Shown here piece after piece: positions 18,580-27,700 of a stretch of 42,257 bases of DNA; the stretch's first letter is position 1, and each line of letters begins with the position of its first letter. Under the pieces are notes generated by a model that saw only the letters and a program-made list of their open reading frames with translations, did no database searches and was not told the origin of the DNA. Source of the stretch: a bacterium (GTDB lineage: Bacteria > Vulcanimicrobiota > Vulcanimicrobiia > Vulcanimicrobiales > Vulcanimicrobiaceae); contig JAJYFM010000012.1 of the NCBI GenBank assembly GCA_021790895.1, positions 1-42,257 of the forward strand. Direction: 5' to 3'. Position numbers and translations under genes: made by a program.

Positions 18580-18600
18580 GTTAGTTAATCCAAGAACGCA

Positions 18601-18912
18601 TCACGGTGTCGTCGACGTTCCATCGACCTGCAGAATTTTGAAGTAGGTATCGCGTGCCGCCGCATCGCCGGAGCGCGCGCGCTGCGAGGCATCCCTTAAT
18701 GCTAATACCGCCGCATCGTCTGCCCGAAGATTCGCCGCCGCCAAACGCAGGGCGAGCAGCGCTAAATCGGGAGTCCGCTCGCCCAAGCGAGCGATTCCCT
18801 CCATAAACGGTCGCAGGTGCTCGGCGCCGGGCCCCGCTGCCAGCAGCGCGGCAACGACGGCAGCCTTGTTGGGCTCGCTTTCAAGAAGATAGCTATCGAG
18901 AACCTCGAACAT
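18601..18912 (-). CDS. Hypothetical helical protein
   Basis: A 103-residue frame from ATG 18912 with regular amphipathic helices (KAAVVAALLAAGPGAEHL, DLALLALRLAAANLRADD, AVLALRDASQRA), reminiscent of a small alpha-solenoid or TPR-like protein. No signal peptide or motif. Its stop lies 21 bases from the start of the small exported gene, so it may lead the recycling operon. The start is only 6 bases from the divergent protease start and no ribosome-binding site is visible, so the 5' end is uncertain. I do not recognise the family. Confidence 0.5.
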   Translation of the reverse strand: MFEVLDSYLLESEPNKAAVVAALLAAGPGAEHLRPFMEGIARLGERTPDLALLALRLAAANLRADDAAVLALRDASQRARSGDAAARDTYFKILQVDGTSTTP

Positions 18913-18918
18913 CACTGC

Positions 18919-20346
18919 ATGCGGTTCGCCGTCGCGACCATGGCCCTTCTTTTCGTCCTCGCGGCGTCGCCATCGGCGCGAGCGAACCCCCTCGGCGATC
19001 TTCTCGGACGCATGCGCGCCGCCGCCGGCCCGGTGTGGTCTGCACATCTCGACGCCGTCGTCGATATTACCGATGGCGCGATGCTCACGCGCGCGCATAT
19101 CGATGCGCGCGGGGATCGCTTGGTCTTACATCGCTGCCTCAACGATCGCTGTTTAGGGCGTTTCTATCACGGCGCGCACGCCGACAACCTCACGCTCAAC
19201 GGCGCTCCGCTCGCCGCTCCGCAGTTAACCTCGAGCGAGCCGGCGCTCCTGCTCGCGCTCTCGCATGTATTTTTGCGTCGCGGCTTCCGCAAGGCCGGAG
19301 GAAGCGTCGCGCTGCTCCCGATGCTGACGACGGCGGGCTCCGATCTCGAAATTCGCGCCGACGGCATCCCGCCGTTCGTCCTCGCTATCGGTGCCGACGC
19401 GCTCGTACGGCGTGCAACGATCGGATCGACGCGGTACGCGTTCTCCGGGTACCGCCGCGTTGGAACGCTGCGACTCCCGACGCGAATCAAACGCGACGGA
19501 AAACCCTATATCACGTTCCGTCACCTCCGCGTCGAGAGCGCGCCGTTCGTCGCGCCGCACCCGCTTGCAATCACCTTCGCCGCAGCGCCCGTTGTCTTGC
19601 CATGGCTCCCGCAAGCGAAAACACCGATCGTCGACTGCAGCATCGGCGGACGACCGTTGCGCTGTCTGATCGATAGCGGAAACTCCGGCCTCTCAATGAC
19701 GCTCTCGCTCGCCGAACGACTGCATCTTCATCCGACCGGCACGTTCGAGGTGCAAGGGATCGGCAACTATCTCACCGAGTTGGTCACCGCGCCGCCGCTG
19801 CGCATCGGCGCGGCCACGCTGCCGCAAGCAACCTACGTCGTGCTCTCCGATCTCGAAGGAACCCGTTACGATGTCGTTCTCGGCACCGATTTTTTAGCGA
19901 CGGCGCGCGTGACGATCGACGGGCCGCACCGCCGCGTCATCGTACAACCGCGCAACACCCTCTCCACCGCGCAGGGGTTACCGGTGCGCTTTCTCTCGCT
20001 CGTGCCGACCGTTCATGCACTCCTGACAACGACCGCCGCTCGTCTGCTCGTCGATACCGGCGATGAATCGACGATCAATCTCGGAGCGCGCTTCTTTCAT
20101 GCCCATCCCACGCTCTTTCACGTTATCGAAAAACGCTTCGTTCGCGGAGTCGGCGGAACGAGCACCGAGAGCCTCGGCAAAATCGCCGTCATGAAGCTCG
20201 GATCGCTCCAACTCGCGAATATCACCATCGGGGCAACCGAGAGCCTGCACAGCGCGGGCGACGGGCATATCGGCAGCGGCCTTCTCGCGCACTTCGTCGT
20301 GACGTTCGATTACGCGCACGACCGCATCGATATCGCGCGGCCGTAA
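18919..20346 (+). CDS. Exported two-lobed aspartic protease-like protein
   Basis: From ATG 18919 the 475-residue product has a Sec signal (MRFAVATMALLFVLAASPSARA). A ~200-residue N-terminal beta-rich domain, perhaps lipoprotein-carrier-like, follows. Then come two retropepsin/pepsin-type lobes in one chain: DSGNSG (Asp252) with the downstream VLGTDFL flap/strand, and DTGDES (Asp379) with GHIGSGLL. In this fold two Asp-Ser/Thr-Gly loops form one active site, so a single chain could be active like eukaryotic pepsins rather than needing a dimer. The lobes share the order D-[ST]-G, ...G-x-G..., then D/G-x-[ED]-L, which suggests internal duplication. Substrate is unknown; it is likely extracytoplasmic. 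Confidence 0.75.
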   Translation: MRFAVATMALLFVLAASPSARANPLGDLLGRMRAAAGPVWSAHLDAVVDITDGAMLTRAHIDARGDRLVLHRCLNDRCLGRFYHGAHADNLTLNGAPLAAPQLTSSEPALLLALSHVFLRRGFRKAGGSVALLPMLTTAGSDLEIRADGIPPFVLAIGADALVRRATIGSTRYAFSGYRRVGTLRLPTRIKRDGKPYITFRHLRVESAPFVAPHPLAITFAAAPVVLPWLPQAKTPIVDCSIGGRPLRCLIDSGNSGLSMTLSLAERLHLHPTGTFEVQGIGNYLTELVTAPPLRIGAATLPQATYVVLSDLEGTRYDVVLGTDFLATARVTIDGPHRRVIVQPRNTLSTAQGLPVRFLSLVPTVHALLTTTAARLLVDTGDESTINLGARFFHAHPTLFHVIEKRFVRGVGGTSTESLGKIAVMKLGSLQLANITIGATESLHSAGDGHIGSGLLAHFVVTFDYAHDRIDIARP

Positions 20347-20359
20347 GGATCGCTGCTCG

Positions 20360-20381
20360 GCTGCCGCAACGCTGCGGGAGC
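20360..20381 (+). terminator. Imperfect hairpin after the protease gene
   Basis: GCTGCCGCA (20360-20368) pairs with TGCGGGAGC (20373-20381) with one mismatch and a 4-base loop. It starts 14 bases after the protease stop. There is no T-run, so termination is weak at best and the next gene may still be read through. Confidence 0.35.
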
Positions 20382-20392
20382 GAGCCTGCGGG

Positions 20393-20409
20393 GGCGAGAA
20401 GGGCTCGCC
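20393..20409 (+). promoter_or_regulatory. Hairpin presenting the Shine-Dalgarno in its loop
   Basis: GGCGAG (20393-20398) pairs with CTCGCC (20404-20409), which abuts the ATG at 20410. The loop AAGGG (20399-20403) is the only Shine-Dalgarno-like element. The stem could tune translation of the following gene. Confidence 0.4.
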
Positions 20410-20979
20410 ATGCGCATGAAAAAGCGTTTTATCGTACCGAGCGCCATCGCGTTCGCTCTCTCGCTCCTCGTCGTTCCGCATCGCTCCTCCGCGGCGAGCA
20501 TCGCCGGGTTAAACCCGTGTACGCCGGTCGCCGTGGAGATGATCGATACGATCGACTCTGCGAATGCACGCCCCGGTGATTTTTTTCGTTTCCAAAGCAT
20601 CAACGCGGTTACCGCCGGGGCGGGCATCGTCATTCCAACGCACACCGTCGGTTACGGAGTGGTCTCCGTCGCATCGGCGGCCGCGCGAAACGGCGTCTCC
20701 GGCACGCTCGTTCTCGAACCCCGCTATTTCGTTCTCCACGGCCGACACTTCGGCGTCGTGCTCGACCATCGCGCGAACGATCTCGTACGCAGCGGAAGTT
20801 CGGGGAATCTTCCCGGCTATCTCGGCGCGATACCGATTCCCGGCGTTAGCGTCGCAATCGGCGCATTCAATTTCTTTCACCATGGAAATAATATCGTCGT
20901 CAAGAGCGGCACGATGTTCGTCGTCTTCCCGAGCGACAGCCCGAGGGTCGAGCGCTGCCAACGCTCGGCATCGCACTAG
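20410..20979 (+). CDS. Exported hypothetical protein
   Basis: A 189-residue product with a strong Sec signal (MRMKKRFIVPSAIAFALSLL, cut near SSAASI). The mature region is beta-rich and small. It has LNPCTPVAVEMIDTIDS, ARPGDFFRFQ and GAGIVIPTHTVGYGVVS, a pattern seen in exported proteins where a threshold-like strand repeats G-x-x-I/V. There are two Cys residues (about 37 and the one in VERCQ) that could pair. No enzyme motif is seen and I do not recognise the family. ATG 20410 or 20416 are both possible. It follows the protease gene on the same strand and may act with it outside the cytoplasm. Confidence 0.65.
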   Translation: MRMKKRFIVPSAIAFALSLLVVPHRSSAASIAGLNPCTPVAVEMIDTIDSANARPGDFFRFQSINAVTAGAGIVIPTHTVGYGVVSVASAAARNGVSGTLVLEPRYFVLHGRHFGVVLDHRANDLVRSGSSGNLPGYLGAIPIPGVSVAIGAFNFFHHGNNIVVKSGTMFVVFPSDSPRVERCQRSASH

Positions 20980-21025
20980 GGCGGCACCGACGCTCTCCGC
21001 GCGCAACCGCAACGATGCCGTACGC

Positions 21026-21805
21026 CTAGCGGCGTTCGGCGAGCCACGCGCGCACGAGCGCCGTAAAGAGCTCCGGCCGGTCACGGTGTGGAGCGTGCCC
21101 ACAGCGCGCGAGCAAGCATCGGTCGAGATCGCCGGGCGCGATCTCGGCCAAGCGCGCGAGTTGCTCGAAGGTGCCGTACTCATCCTCGGTTCCCTGAACG
21201 ACGAGCATCGGCGCGACGATCCCTACAACGTACTCCGCGATGTTCCACTCGCGAAAGTCGCGGTGCAACCAGATATCGTTCCAACCGAAAAATGTGCGAT
21301 CGCCGTTGCGATGGTGCCGAGCGATGCGCTCGCGAAGTGCGGCGTCGGATCGATAACGTTCGCCGATTGCAGCGATCGCTTCGATCGATTCGGGTTCGAC
21401 GAAAAAGTGCGGCGCTTCGAGAATCAACCCCGCGCAGCGTTCGGGGTAGGCACCGGCAAAGATTGCGGCGATCGAGGCGCCGTCGCTGTGCCCGAGCAGC
21501 AACGTGCGCTCGATTCCCAAACGGTCGAGCAGTTCCGGCAGCACCTGCAGCGCTTCGTCGTGCATGTAGCTCGGGCGACGCGCTTCCTGCAGTTCGCTCG
21601 AAAAGCCGTTCCCGAAGCGCGAGTAGACGAGCGATCCAAATGCGCTTCCCTCGCAGATGCGCGCGGGAAGATCGCGCCAGAGCCCCAACGTCCCAAGCCC
21701 TTCATGCAAAAAGACCAGCGTCGGCGAATCTTCCGTCGCACTCCGGCGATAGCGATATTCGATCTCGCCGCCGTTGAGGGCCAACGTTTGCGCTTCGGGG
21801 TTCAT
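21026..21805 (-). CDS. Alpha/beta-fold hydrolase
   Basis: A 259-residue canonical alpha/beta hydrolase. It has an oxyanion-hole HEGLG (about 34-38), a nucleophile elbow GHSDGAS (Ser107), an acidic residue in VVQGTEDEYG (about Asp208) and a catalytic His in CGHAPHRD (about 237). A cap of helices lies between strands 6 and 7 (FFGWNDIWLHRDFREW). It is probably cytoplasmic, with no signal peptide. The HEGLG form and Asp after the nucleophile Ser recall the esterase/2-hydroxymuconic semialdehyde hydrolase group, but the substrate cannot be inferred. It diverges from the SRAP gene. Confidence 0.85.
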   Translation of the reverse strand: MNPEAQTLALNGGEIEYRYRRSATEDSPTLVFLHEGLGTLGLWRDLPARICEGSAFGSLVYSRFGNGFSSELQEARRPSYMHDEALQVLPELLDRLGIERTLLLGHSDGASIAAIFAGAYPERCAGLILEAPHFFVEPESIEAIAAIGERYRSDAALRERIARHHRNGDRTFFGWNDIWLHRDFREWNIAEYVVGIVAPMLVVQGTEDEYGTFEQLARLAEIAPGDLDRCLLARCGHAPHRDRPELFTALVRAWLAERR

Positions 21806-21866
21806 CGTGCAGCCCTACGCCCGAGCACCGCATCTATCCTTGCCATGCAACGGGGCCAGGCACGCG

Positions 21867-22550
21867 ATGTGCGGTAGATTCTCGTTCTTCGCGCGACGCG
21901 CAGATATCGCGGCCGCGTTTCCGTTTCTTTTGCTCGCCGCGGATTTCGATAGCGCCGTTCCTCCGCGATACAACATTGCGCCGACGCAACGGACGCCGAT
22001 CGTGCGAGCCGATCTGCGCCTCACCGCGGCGCAGTGGGGCTTCGGCCTCCCGCACACGTTCAACGCGCGTGTCGAGAGCGCCGCGGAGCGACCGCTCTAT
22101 CGGCGCGCGTATCGCGAACGTCCCGCGCTCGTTCCGGCGAGCGGATGGTTTGAATGGGAGCCGACCCCGAGCGGCAAGCGACCGTTCTACATCGCCGCCG
22201 CAGATGGGCGACCTATCCTCTTCGCCGCGCTCTGGGAGATGCGCGAGAGCGAGCCCTGTTTTTCGATTCTGACGCGCTCCGCGCGCCGCGAACTCCGAGC
22301 GATCCATCATCGCGAGCCGGTCGTCATCGCCGCCGACGACGCACGGCGATGGCTCGACGCACGGCTCGCGCCGGAGGAACGCAGCGCGCTCGCCGATCCC
22401 CATGACGAGGGGGGCACGCGCTTCACGCTTCGCGAGGTAACGCGCGCCGTCAACGAGATCGCGAACGATCGCCCCGACCTGCTCGCCGCGCCGGGGCTCG
22501 CGGAGACGGCGCGCGATCTCCCGCTCTTTCCGCCGACGTCGAAGCCTTGA
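21867..22550 (+). CDS. SRAP-domain protein (YedK/HMCES family)
   Basis: SRAP proteins form a stable thiazolidine link between their N-terminal Cys and abasic sites in single-stranded DNA, shielding them during replication. From ATG 21867 the 227-residue protein begins MCGRFSFF, giving the essential Cys2 after Met removal. The other signature residues are YNIAPTQ, FNARVE (Asn66), SGWFEWE (Glu96) and AIHHREPVV (His 146/147). The last replaces the usual H-x-R-M-P with H-R-E-P. The longer upstream frame would bury Cys2 and is rejected. The stop TGA lies inside the -35 element of the proC promoter. Confidence 0.93.
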   Translation: MCGRFSFFARRADIAAAFPFLLLAADFDSAVPPRYNIAPTQRTPIVRADLRLTAAQWGFGLPHTFNARVESAAERPLYRRAYRERPALVPASGWFEWEPTPSGKRPFYIAAADGRPILFAALWEMRESEPCFSILTRSARRELRAIHHREPVVIAADDARRWLDARLAPEERSALADPHDEGGTRFTLREVTRAVNEIANDRPDLLAAPGLAETARDLPLFPPTSKP

Positions 22551-22575
22551 CGCGCCCTCGATCCGCCGCTATGAT
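22547..22575 (+). promoter_or_regulatory. Near-consensus sigma-70-type promoter for the proC leader
   Basis: TTGACG at 22547-22552 (5 of 6 to TTGACA) and TATGAT at 22570-22575 (5 of 6 to TATAAT) are separated by exactly 17 bases. Transcription would start around 22582. The -35 overlaps the SRAP stop codon. The terminator at 22675 lies inside the resulting 5' leader of proC. Confidence 0.6.
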
Positions 22576-22584
22576 CGCCGAACC

Positions 22585-22647
22585 GTGAGCCTCCACTCGA
22601 TCCCGCCGTGCCTGCCTACGCCGCCCCCAAGGGTGCCGGCCGGATAG
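22585..22647 (+). CDS. Possible proline-rich leader peptide of proC
   Basis: A 20-codon frame from GTG 22585 to TAG 22645-22647 encoding (V/M)SLHSIPPCLPTPPPRVPAG, with 7 Pro of 20 residues including a PPP run at 22621-22629. It would begin about 3 bases from the predicted transcript start, so it would be essentially leaderless; no Shine-Dalgarno is seen. It precedes the intrinsic terminator and proC, the proline-synthesis gene, which is the arrangement of an attenuator. GC-rich DNA yields Pro codons easily, so coincidence is possible. Confidence 0.35.
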   Translation: MSLHSIPPCLPTPPPRVPAG

Positions 22648-22674
22648 TGCACGCCGCGAGGAACGCTCGCAGAA

Positions 22675-22705
22675 CGTCGCTCTCCAGTCGGAGCGGCGTT
22701 TTTTT
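22675..22705 (+). terminator. Intrinsic terminator inside the proC leader
   Basis: CGTCGCTC (22675-22682) pairs with GAGCGGCG (22691-22698), eight pairs including one G-U, with an 8-base loop, followed by seven T (22699-22705). It lies 40 bases before the proC ATG and downstream of the promoter at 22547. The 3' arm, GCGGCGT at 22693-22699, is also perfectly complementary to ACGCCGC at 22651-22657. A competing antiterminator is therefore available. Confidence 0.75.
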
Positions 22706-22744
22706 ATTGCTCTCAACGATCCCCACGAAGGAGTTCACTCGGAC

Positions 22745-23464
22745 ATGCATCTCGTCATCATTGGAAATGGAACGATCGGCCGCGCGATTCGCGAAGCACT
22801 GCACCGTGTCGACCCGCTGCGAGAAGTGGCGATGCTCGGCCGTGGCGAGAGCATCGCCGCCGTCGCCGACGCCGACGTGGTGCTCCTCTGCGTGAAACCG
22901 CATCAAATACAGGACGCACTCGAAACGCTCGCGCCGACGATGCGCCCCGGAACGACACTCGTAAGCGTCGCGGCAAAAACGACGCTCGCCTCGCTGCGCG
23001 CGTCGCTGCCGACAGCGATTGGCGTGGTGCGCGCGATGCCGAATCTTCCCGTCGGCGAACTCGCGGGCATGACCGCACTCGCCTGCGAGAGTGAACCAAA
23101 GGATCTCGAACGATGCGAGGAGCTCTTCGGCACGATGGGACGAACGGTGCGTATCGAAGAGCGGCTGATGGACGCCGCAACGGCAATGAACGGATGCGGC
23201 CCCGCCTACGTCTATCTCATTGTCGAAGCGTGGATCGACGCCGGAATAAAATTAGGATTCTCTTACGAAACCGCGCGCACGCTCGTCGCACAGACCTTGC
23301 TCGGCGCTGCAGCATCGGTCTTAGCGAGCGACGAGCACCCGGCGGCGTTAAAAACCGCGGTGACGACGCCCGCGGGGTGTACGATCGCGGGGCTCATGCA
23401 ACTCGAAGACGGACGGATTCGCAGCACGATCGTGCGCGCCGTGCTCGCGGCAGCGGAGGCGTAG
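22745..23464 (+). CDS. proC: Pyrroline-5-carboxylate reductase
   Basis: ProC reduces 1-pyrroline-5-carboxylate to proline with NAD(P)H, the last step of proline synthesis. The 239-residue protein begins with a Rossmann fingerprint (MHLVIIGNGTIGRAI). It has VLLCVKP and VVRAMPNLPV in the middle, and the C-terminal family signature with GCGPAYVYLIVEA and TTPAGCTIAGL. It is somewhat shorter than the usual 260-280 residues, with a compact N-terminal domain. AAGGAG at 22728-22733 lies 11 bases from the ATG. The gene is read behind a promoter-leader-terminator region, suggesting attenuation. Its stop is 5 bases from the convergent MFS gene. Confidence 0.93.
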   Translation: MHLVIIGNGTIGRAIREALHRVDPLREVAMLGRGESIAAVADADVVLLCVKPHQIQDALETLAPTMRPGTTLVSVAAKTTLASLRASLPTAIGVVRAMPNLPVGELAGMTALACESEPKDLERCEELFGTMGRTVRIEERLMDAATAMNGCGPAYVYLIVEAWIDAGIKLGFSYETARTLVAQTLLGAAASVLASDEHPAALKTAVTTPAGCTIAGLMQLEDGRIRSTIVRAVLAAAEA

Positions 23465-23469
23465 CGCCG

Positions 23470-24693
23470 TTAGAGTTCTTCGCTCTCGATCTCTTCGGGG
23501 GGTGGTAAGTTGCGAAAAAAGAGCCAATAGAGTCCGGCATTGAGCAACTGCAGCACCGACGCAAACTCCAACGGCAAACCGATCCACGCGTGCTCGATGA
23601 GCGCACCGGCGACCAACGGTCCCCCCATCGAGCCGACGCGCGCCGGAAGATTCGAGAGCGCCGATGCGCGCGATCGCTCCGAGGCCGGAATAATGCCCAT
23701 CGCATAGGACTGACGCACCGGGAAGGTCACGATATTGACCAGCATGCGCAACGCGTAGATCGCACCGGAGATGACGAAACTCGGCGCAAACGGCATTGCT
23801 GCAAGCAGCACGCATGAGAAGACGCGCAAGGCAACAACGGTGCGAACGGCGCCGCCGATCGCGGCAACGATGCGCGTTACCCCGAGGTACGAGAGAATCG
23901 AGAGGACGTTGATCGTCGTGTAGAGCGCCGCAATTTGATCGGCGTTCACGTGAAAGCGTTCGTGGAACCAGAGCACCAAGATCGGGCCGAGGAACCCGAT
24001 CGCGAGGCCGTTCGTCGCATTCGTCAGCATGAAGCGACGAATGAGTCTCCAGGTATTCGGCGCGAGCGAGGCTTTCGATTGCGCGCGAATCGCCCGCGTT
24101 CGCCGCTCGCGGATCGGCATGACGACGAGCGCCAAGGCAACGCCGATGATCGCCGTCAACCAAAAGAGCGGGCGCGCCGGAAAGACGGCCAGCCCTGCAC
24201 CGAGCACGCTACCGATCGTGCCGACCAACGAGAGGCGCGCGAAGACCGCCGTGCGCCGCTCGTCGCCGGAGAGCTCCGCGGTAAGCGCTTGCTCGGCGAC
24301 AAAGTAGGGGCCGAAGGCTCCGCCGCTGCCGACACCACCGCCCTGCCCGATCGTTCCGAGCGCGCCGGCGATTGCGAGCACGATAAAATTCCCTTGCAGC
24401 GCAAAGACGACGCCCGCGAGCGCAGTGAGAATGCCGAACGCGGCGAGAATCGGTTTGCGCCCGATTCGATCGGCGAGCGCGCCGACCGCGAGCGTCAGTA
24501 ACGCTCCCGAGCCGGAGCCGATCGCGATAAGCAGCCCGACTGCCGTCGCGCTGTACCCGAGCGAGAGCAAGTAGAGCGGAACCACGATCGCCAGATATCC
24601 CTGAGAGATGCTGCGCAGAGCGCGCCCTGCGTAGAGCGGCAACAAGGGAGTTCGAAGCGACATCTCGGGGGCTGTTCTCACCTCCGGCATCAT
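23470..24693 (-). CDS. Major facilitator superfamily transporter
   Basis: A 407-residue membrane protein with about 12 hydrophobic segments and MFS loop signatures, including GALADRIGRKP between segments 2 and 3 (about 71-81). The cytoplasmic domain joint carries basic residues (PIRERRTRAIRAQSK, about 195-209). It has no distinctive drug- or sugar-specific motif; the many Gly residues in segment 4 (GGGVGSGGAFGPYF) resemble efflux-type MFS proteins. ATG 24690 may be the true start, with AGGA 6 bases upstream; 24693 gives one more Met. It diverges from the nuclease/helicase gene with a 44-base gap. Substrate unknown. Confidence 0.85.
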   Translation of the reverse strand: MMPEVRTAPEMSLRTPLLPLYAGRALRSISQGYLAIVVPLYLLSLGYSATAVGLLIAIGSGSGALLTLAVGALADRIGRKPILAAFGILTALAGVVFALQGNFIVLAIAGALGTIGQGGGVGSGGAFGPYFVAEQALTAELSGDERRTAVFARLSLVGTIGSVLGAGLAVFPARPLFWLTAIIGVALALVVMPIRERRTRAIRAQSKASLAPNTWRLIRRFMLTNATNGLAIGFLGPILVLWFHERFHVNADQIAALYTTINVLSILSYLGVTRIVAAIGGAVRTVVALRVFSCVLLAAMPFAPSFVISGAIYALRMLVNIVTFPVRQSYAMGIIPASERSRASALSNLPARVGSMGGPLVAGALIEHAWIGLPLEFASVLQLLNAGLYWLFFRNLPPPEEIESEEL

Positions 24694-24737
24694 TCATCCT
24701 TGCAGGAACCGCGCGTTACGGTGGGGGAGGGCGTCCC

Positions 24738-27700
24738 GTGCAAAAGCTCGATGGACGCCTGATTTTTTCAGGTTCCGATTTGAACCGCTTTCTCGAGTGC
24801 CGTATGCTCACCGCACTCGATCTTTCGGTTGTCGGCGATCGCCACCGTGAGGAAGAGCCCGATCCGCAGAGCGAACTGCTCGCTCGTAAAGGGCTCGAAC
24901 ACGAGCGTCGTTACCGCGCCGTGCTCGAGCGAACCGAGCGCGTATGCGCGATTCCCGAGATCGGCGCGCCCTCGATTCCGGCATATCAACTCGCCGAAGA
25001 GCAAACGAGCGCAGCGATGCGCGAGCATCTGCCGACGATCTATCAAGGCGCCTTTTTCGACGGAACGTGGTTCGGTCGCGCCGATTTTCTTCGTCGCGTC
25101 ACGCACGCGTCGACCGGGAGCTCACCATCGTACGAAGTTGAAGATACGAAGCTCGCGCTCTCGGAAAAGCCGTATTTTATCATTCAACTCTGCTTTTATA
25201 GCGAGCAGGTCGAGCGCACGTTCGGCGTCGCGCCGGAGTTCATGCACGTCATCCTCGGCTCCGAGGAGCGGCGGAGTTTTCGCGTCGACGAGTACAGCGC
25301 GTATTATCGGAAACTGAAGGCATCGTTTCTCAACGAGATCGCCGCGCTTCAGGCAGGCGCCCTCGCAGAGCGACTCGACGAGGTGGCGCTCCCCGTCTCT
25401 CACTGCACGCTCTGTCACTGGAAAGAGCATTGCGCGACCCGCCGCGAAGAGCGCGACCATCTCAGTCTCGTCGCGCGCATGCGTTCGGATTCCATTCGCC
25501 GCTTCGCCGCAGCCGAGCCGCCGATCGTGACGATGCATCAGCTCGCGCAAGCGCCCGACAACGCGATTCCGCCGGGAATCTCGCGCGAGAGTTTTGCGAC
25601 GCTCCGTCGCCAGGCGCGCCTGCAAGTCGAGCAACGCGAGAGCGGGGTGCCGCGCTACGAACTGCTTCCCCCCGAGCAGTTGCGTGGATTCGGCCTGCTC
25701 CCGAGACCGAACCTCGGCGATATCTTCTTCGATATGGAGGGCGACCCGCTCTACGCCCCGGGGCGCGGTCTCGAATATCTCTTCGGTCTCTATCTCTCCG
25801 AGGAACAACGCTTCATCCCGTTCTGGGGCACCGATCCCCAAGCGGAGCGCGGCGCGTTCGAAGCGTGCATCGACTTCATGATGGAGCGGCGCCGAGCGTA
25901 CCCCGAGCTTCATATCTACCACTATGCTCCCTACGAAAAAAACGCATTTCGCAAACTCAGCATCCGACATGCGACGCGCGAAGCGGAGGTCGACGAGTTG
26001 CTTCGTTCGGAGGCGCTCGTCGATCTCTATACGGTCGCGCGGCAGGGCGTCTGCGTCGGGCAGCCCAGTTACTCGATTAAAAAACTCGAACTCTACTACG
26101 GCTTCGAACGCAGTGCGGAGCTCCGCCGCGGCGACGACTCCGTCGTCATGTTCGAGCAATGGCTCGCTGACCAAAAGAACCGCGCGATTCTCGAAACGAT
26201 CGAGCGCTACAACGAAGAGGATTGCCGCTCCACCTTCGAGCTTCGCGAGTGGCTCCTCGCGTTGCGCGATGAAGCGCAGCAGAGCTTCGGCTGCGAGATC
26301 GCTTGGCGTCCGCAACGCGAGCCGGTCACGATGGAAGAGGAGCGCGCAGCGGCACTCGCCGAGTTCAACGAACTCCAGCAGGCGTTGCTCGCCGACGCGC
26401 CGACGATCGGAAGCGCGGAGGAACTCGATGCCGTCGAAGAGAGCGATCGCCTGCGCTGGATCGTCGCGCAGTTGCTCTCGTACCATCGTCGCGAAGATAA
26501 ACCGACCTGGTGGAAACTCTTCGATATCGCCGAGATGACGGGGGCCGAGCAGATCGAACACCCGGAATGCCTCGGCGGCCTCCAACTACTCGACACGAAA
26601 GAGCCGGCCTTGCAAGGGCGCGAGCGCAATCGCACCTACAGCTATCGCTTTCCGGAGCAAGAGTATAGCGCGACGAATCGCATGCTCGATCCCGTTACGA
26701 TGAAAGCCGCCGGGCAGATCATCGCGCTCGATGAGCACGAACGGTGCATTCAGATCCGTCGCAGCGGGGATATCGAAGCGGCGCGAACGCTGACCGCGAT
26801 GATTCCCGCGCCGCCGATCGAAACGCGGTCGCAACGCGCGTCCTTGGTTCGCATCGCCGAGGCGCTGCGGCAAGGGCTTCATGGTTCCAAGGCGCGCTCG
26901 GCGATCGATCTTCTTCTACGACGGCCGCGCATTCGCGGAATCGCCGAGAGCGGAACGATCCAGCCCGAGATTCCCAACGCAGAGCACATCCTTCCGATAC
27001 TCCGCGCGCTCGACGAAAGCTATCTCTTCATTCAGGGCCCACCGGGAAGCGGGAAGTCAACGGTTGCATCGACGACGATCGTGGCGCTGCTCGCCGAGGG
27101 GAAGCGCATCGGCGTCATGTCGACGACGCACAAAGCGATCCAACATCTGCTCCACAAAGTGGAGGCGGAAGCAAAGAAGCGCGGCGTTCCTTTTCGCGGG
27201 CTCTACAAACTCGGTGCCGAGGAGCCCTTTCAATCGCAATTCTCCGACCCGTTCGTTACGACGACCACGAAAAATAACGCCTTCATCGAAGGGTCCTGCG
27301 ACCTCGCGGCGGGCACCTCGTGGCTCTTTTCACGTGACGATTTCGGCGTCGATCTCGATTACCTGTTCATCGATGAAGCGGGGCAGATCGCGCTGGCAAA
27401 TGCGGTCGCCGTCGCACCCGCGGCGAAAAATCTCGTCCTGTTCGGGGATCCGCTGCAACTCGCCCAAGTCTCGCAGGGAATCCATCCCGCCGGACTCGGA
27501 CGCTCCGTGCTTGCCTATTTGCTCGGCGACAACGCGACCGTGCCGCCGGATCGCGGCATCTTTCTCGACACCTCCTATCGCATGCATCCGGAGATCTGTT
27601 CGTTTATCTCGGCGCACGTCTACGCCGGCCGATTGCACGCCGCACCGACGACCGCAGGCTCGAAGGTGGAGAGCACCGGGCTGCGCGGAGCGGGGCTGCG

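Noticed and set aside
22585-22744. T-box riboswitch upstream of proC
   Set aside because: No T-box consensus sequence or specifier-loop pattern is visible; only the terminator is shared.
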